A stretch of 34,524 nt of DNA, from the NCBI RefSeq assembly GCF_001426745.1, contig NZ_LMFI01000008.1:1-34524 (forward strand), given 5' to 3'. Shown here piece after piece: positions 32,291 to 34,524 of the stretch (position 1 is its first letter; the number at the start of each line of letters is the position of its first letter). The stretch is from Nocardioides sp. Root140 (GTDB lineage: Bacteria; Actinomycetota; Actinomycetes; Propionibacteriales; Nocardioidaceae). Under the pieces are notes generated by a model. It was given only the letters and a program-made list of their open reading frames with translations, did no database searches and was not told the origin of the DNA. Position numbers and translations under genes: made by a program.

Positions 32291-32476
32291 GGGTGCGGGT
32301 GACGCATCAGTTCCATCCGTGGGTCTGTCCGAGAAACGGTGTAAGCAGCGGTTCTCATCTCAGTCCGGACTTCCGAAGATGAGCACACGACCGGCCGAAT
32401 ATGGGGTGTGGCCTGCGGAAACGCCGAAGCGGCGGGTTGGGGTCGTGTTACTACAGAGCCGCGTGACGGGCGTGGG
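32291..32476. other. Inter-IS stretch
   Basis: Non-coding DNA between the ISL3 and IS1634 remnants. GGGTCTGTCCGAGAAACGG at about 32322-32340 resembles an insertion-sequence end (mutator/IS256-like), but no matching partner end was found. Confidence 0.35.
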
Positions 32477-33735
32477 TCAGCTGGTCTCGGGCACGGTGAA
32501 GTCGAAGAACCGCGGCGGCTCGGGGAGCTCGAGCGCGGTCAGGATGGCCTTCTGGCCGTTGGTGGTGGCGGAGCGTTGTGCGACGTGGTCGTCGGCGGTG
32601 GCCAGGGTGACCAGGTGCATCCGGTCGAGTTCGTTGCGGACGTTGCGCCAGGTGTCGTCGGTGGCGTTCTCGACCACCCGAAGCAGCAAGAGTCCAAGCC
32701 AGCACAGTTGGATGTGGGCACGGATCCGGTCCTCGCGGTAGTGGAACACCGGACGGAGCCCGAGGGCGCCCTTCATGTCGCGCCAGCCACGTTCGACCTG
32801 CAGCAGCTGTTTGTAGGCCGCGGCGAGGTCCTCGGGGGTCAAGGTGGCATCGGAGGTGCGGAGCAGCCACTTGCCGTCCAGGTGCGACTCGCGCTTGACC
32901 GCGGCCGCGTCGACCCGGAGCAACCCGCCGCCGGTGCGGCGCAGATACCTGCGCAGCCGGGCTTGGTCTTCAGCGATCCGACGAACTCGTCGCGACGCCG
33001 TGCGGTCCAGGCATCGGACCCGGTGACGAGTTCCTGCAGGTGGGCGACGAGCTGGGTGCGGACCGCGGCGTCCCGGTCGGCCTGTTCGGGGTTGTGGCAG
33101 ACCACGAACCGCTGCGCCCTCGCGCCGTCGTCGCCATCACCGTTGCCGCCGGGGGCGACCGCGACCTCCTTGACCCGCAGGTTCCCCGCGACGGTGCGGT
33201 AGCGGCCCGGTCGGGCCAGTGCTGCAGCGGCCTCGCCGTTGGTGTGACGCAGCTTCTCGGCGTGGATGTAGTGCCCACCACCACGGGTCAGGTAGGCCCG
33301 GTTGGCCGCGGAGGCGAAGCCGCGGTCCGCGACCCACACCATCCGGCGCATGTTCCAGCCGGCCAGGTCGTGCTTGACGGTGCGGATGATCGAGGTGTCG
33401 CCTGTGTCGCCGGAAAAGGTCCAGCACCGCACCGGGACCCCGTCGCGGGTCACCGCCATCGCGATCACCACCTGGGGCAGGTCGGTGCGGTGGTCCTTGG
33501 AGTGCCCGAACTCCCGCTTGGCCTGCTCGACCGGGCGGCTGCCGTCGTCATCGACGACCTCGGCCAGGTCGACCAGCTCGTCGGCGATGTCGAGCTCCCA
33601 ATAGGTAGAGGTCGTGTCCACGAAAAGGATGTCGAGGTCGAGGTTGAGCAGGTGTGCGACCGAACCGAAGATTTCGGCGGCGATCTCGTCGAGGGCCTCG
33701 AGCAGGAACTCCATCGCGGCAATAGGGCATGTATG
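32477..33735 (-). pseudogene. IS1634-family transposase, truncated and frameshifted
   Basis: Two frames on the - strand make the C-terminal three quarters of an IS1634/IS4-like DDE transposase. The first (33714 to about 32960) contains LDILFVDTTSTYWELD with a catalytic Asp, FGHSKDHRTDLPQVV and MVWVADRGFAS with the second Asp. After a base loss at 32957-32962 the other frame continues KRESHLDGKWLLRTSD and YKQLLQVERGWRDMKGALGL with the catalytic Glu, ending at 32477. The N-terminal 100-150 residues are missing at about 33735, where the IS110 flank begins. Confidence 0.85.
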
Positions 33736-33739
33736 TCAG

Positions 33740-33970
33740 ATGGTCTGTGTAAGTCACTCGCGGCGGTTTACTCCGCCATCCCGGCGGATGAAAATGGGGT
33801 CGGGGCCACCGCTCGTGGTGACGTCGGTCCTCTTTGGTGCCAGAGAGCCCGAGTGTAAGTCTGACGTAAAGCCGTGTCGGCACCCCGGACTGTCGCCCTT
33901 GAGCACGACGAGCAGAATCGCTTGATCGGCTTTCGATCAAGCGGTGGTCCTCCAATGGAGAGGAGGAGAG
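33740..33970 (+). ncRNA. IS110 left end, candidate bridge-RNA region
   Basis: A non-coding stretch of about 230 bp directly upstream of an IS110 transposase, where IS110-group elements encode their bridge RNA. The stretch contains a perfect 10-bp stem with a 5-nt loop, CGCTTGATCG-GCTTT-CGATCAAGCG (33919-33943), just ahead of the strong ribosome-binding site GGAGGAGAG. Target- and donor-binding loops were not modelled, so the call rests on position and on one hairpin. Confidence 0.4.
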
Positions 33971-34413
33971 ATGGAAGAGCTCGTTGATCGGTGCGCGGGC
34001 ATCGACGTGGGCCAGGCCGAGGTGGTGGTGTGCGTCCGGGTTCCCGACCGGGTGACCGGGCGGCCTGCTGAACTGATCGAGACGTACGGGACAACCACGC
34101 CGGACCTGATGGAACTGCGCGACTGGATGGCCGGTCTGGGTGTGACTCACGTGGTGATGGAGTCCACCGGGGTGTACTGGAAGCCGGTGTACTACCTGCT
34201 GGAGGACGACTTCGTGGTGATGCTGGTCCACGTCAAACACGTGCCTGGCCGCAAGACCGACACCATCGATGCGGTGTGGCTGGCCCAATTGTTGGCACAC
34301 GGCCTGCTGTCGGCCAGCTTCGTGCCGCCCAAGCCGATCCGGGAGCTGCGGGACCTGACGCGGTATCGCAAGGCGTTGATCAACGAGCGCGCCGCCTCGG
34401 CCAATCGGGTCCA
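33971..34413 (+). pseudogene. IS110-family transposase, truncated by IS30
   Basis: The N-terminal half of an IS110 DEDD transposase: CAGIDVGQAEVVVCVRVPDR with the first Asp, VVMESTGVYWKPVYYLLED with Glu, and GRKTDTIDAVWLAQLLAHGL with the Asp pair. ATG at 33971 follows GGAGGAGAG. The family sequence stops after ANRVHK at about 34413, where the end of an IS30-type element begins; the frame then runs 19 unrelated codons to a stop at 34474. The serine-containing C-terminal Transposase_20 domain is lost. It differs from the remnant at 591-1598. Confidence 0.87.
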
Positions 34414-34432
34414 TAAGGGGTCCTTACTGGGT

Positions 34433-34524
34433 TCAACCGGTGGTAGCAACACCAGCTTGGTGGAGCAATCGTAGGTGCTCGTCGAGGGCCTCTGCTGGGG
34501 TCTTCCATCCGAGGCTCTTCCTGG
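34433..34524 (-). CDS. IS30-family transposase, C-terminal end (runs off window)
   Basis: On the - strand the frame reads RKSLGWKTPAEALDEHLRLL followed by HQAGVATTG and a stop at 34433-34435. R-K-x-L-x-x-x-T-P-x-E is the hallmark ending of IS30-family integrase-type transposases. The rest lies beyond the window. The element end is probably the sequence around 34414-34432 (GGGTCCTTACTGGGTTC), which interrupts the IS110 transposase. Confidence 0.82.
   Translation of the reverse strand, partial: RKSLGWKTPAEALDEHLRLLHQAGVATTG

Noticed and set aside
33040..33858. 272-codon + strand frame over the IS1634 transposase
   Set aside because: Antisense to the DDE transposase; Gly/Val-rich without a domain.

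Overview
The window is GC-rich, reads in actinobacterial codon style (many GTG and TTG starts), and carries families typical of Actinomycetota: an MmpL/RND exporter, a TIGR03084-type DinB/mycothiol-enzyme-like protein, and MarR- and TetR-controlled efflux genes. I cannot name the genus from the sequence. It is an accessory region built of three kinds of DNA: insertion-sequence debris, an efflux/regulator patchwork, and one intact catabolic operon. No tRNA, rRNA or CRISPR array was seen.

Layout. Positions 1-1700: the end of an unknown element abuts an IS3 transposase remnant, followed by a 5'-truncated IS110 transposase. 1709-2319: an unrecognised fragment and a cytochrome P450 fragment. 2301-5549: marR, a small membrane protein, a second marR and a 14-TM MFS pump, all on the + strand. 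6148-9157 (- strand): TetR and MmpL exporter. 9229-11500: a truncated third marR copy and an IS256-family transposase that was split by a 1670-bp IS1380-family element with perfect 18-bp ends and a TTTAG target duplication. 11581-13805 (- strand): MarR and an MFS-UspA fusion. 13979-14728 (+): another copy of the first marR plus small-membrane-protein pair, followed by a decayed MFS gene. 15624-16738 (-): TetR and hotdog thioesterase. 17032-18960 (-): integrase tail, decayed plsC, metallo-beta-lactamase-fold hydrolase and the last codons of an acyl-CoA dehydrogenase. 19024-19842 (-): SDR oxidoreductase. 20120-20405: integrase remnant ending in five 13-bp tandem repeats.

20559-32089 is one tightly packed ten-gene operon on the + strand: acyl-CoA/AMP ligase, phosphotransacetylase-like protein, AtuA (PF07287), AtuA-related small protein, TetR, carboxyltransferase, biotin carboxylase/BCCP, acyl-CoA dehydrogenase, enoyl-CoA hydratase and a TIGR03084-type protein. 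The set matches the chemistry of acyclic terpenoid (geranyl/citronellyl-CoA) or other beta-methyl-branched acid breakdown: activation, dehydrogenation, carboxylation of the methyl branch, hydration and cleavage. The phosphotransacetylase-like gene is not part of the known Atu/Liu pathways. It is the most interesting biochemical oddity here.

32098-34524: remnants of ISL3, IS1634, IS110 and IS30 close the window. Almost all frameshifts lie in mobile or flanking DNA, whereas the catabolic operon and the efflux genes read through cleanly.
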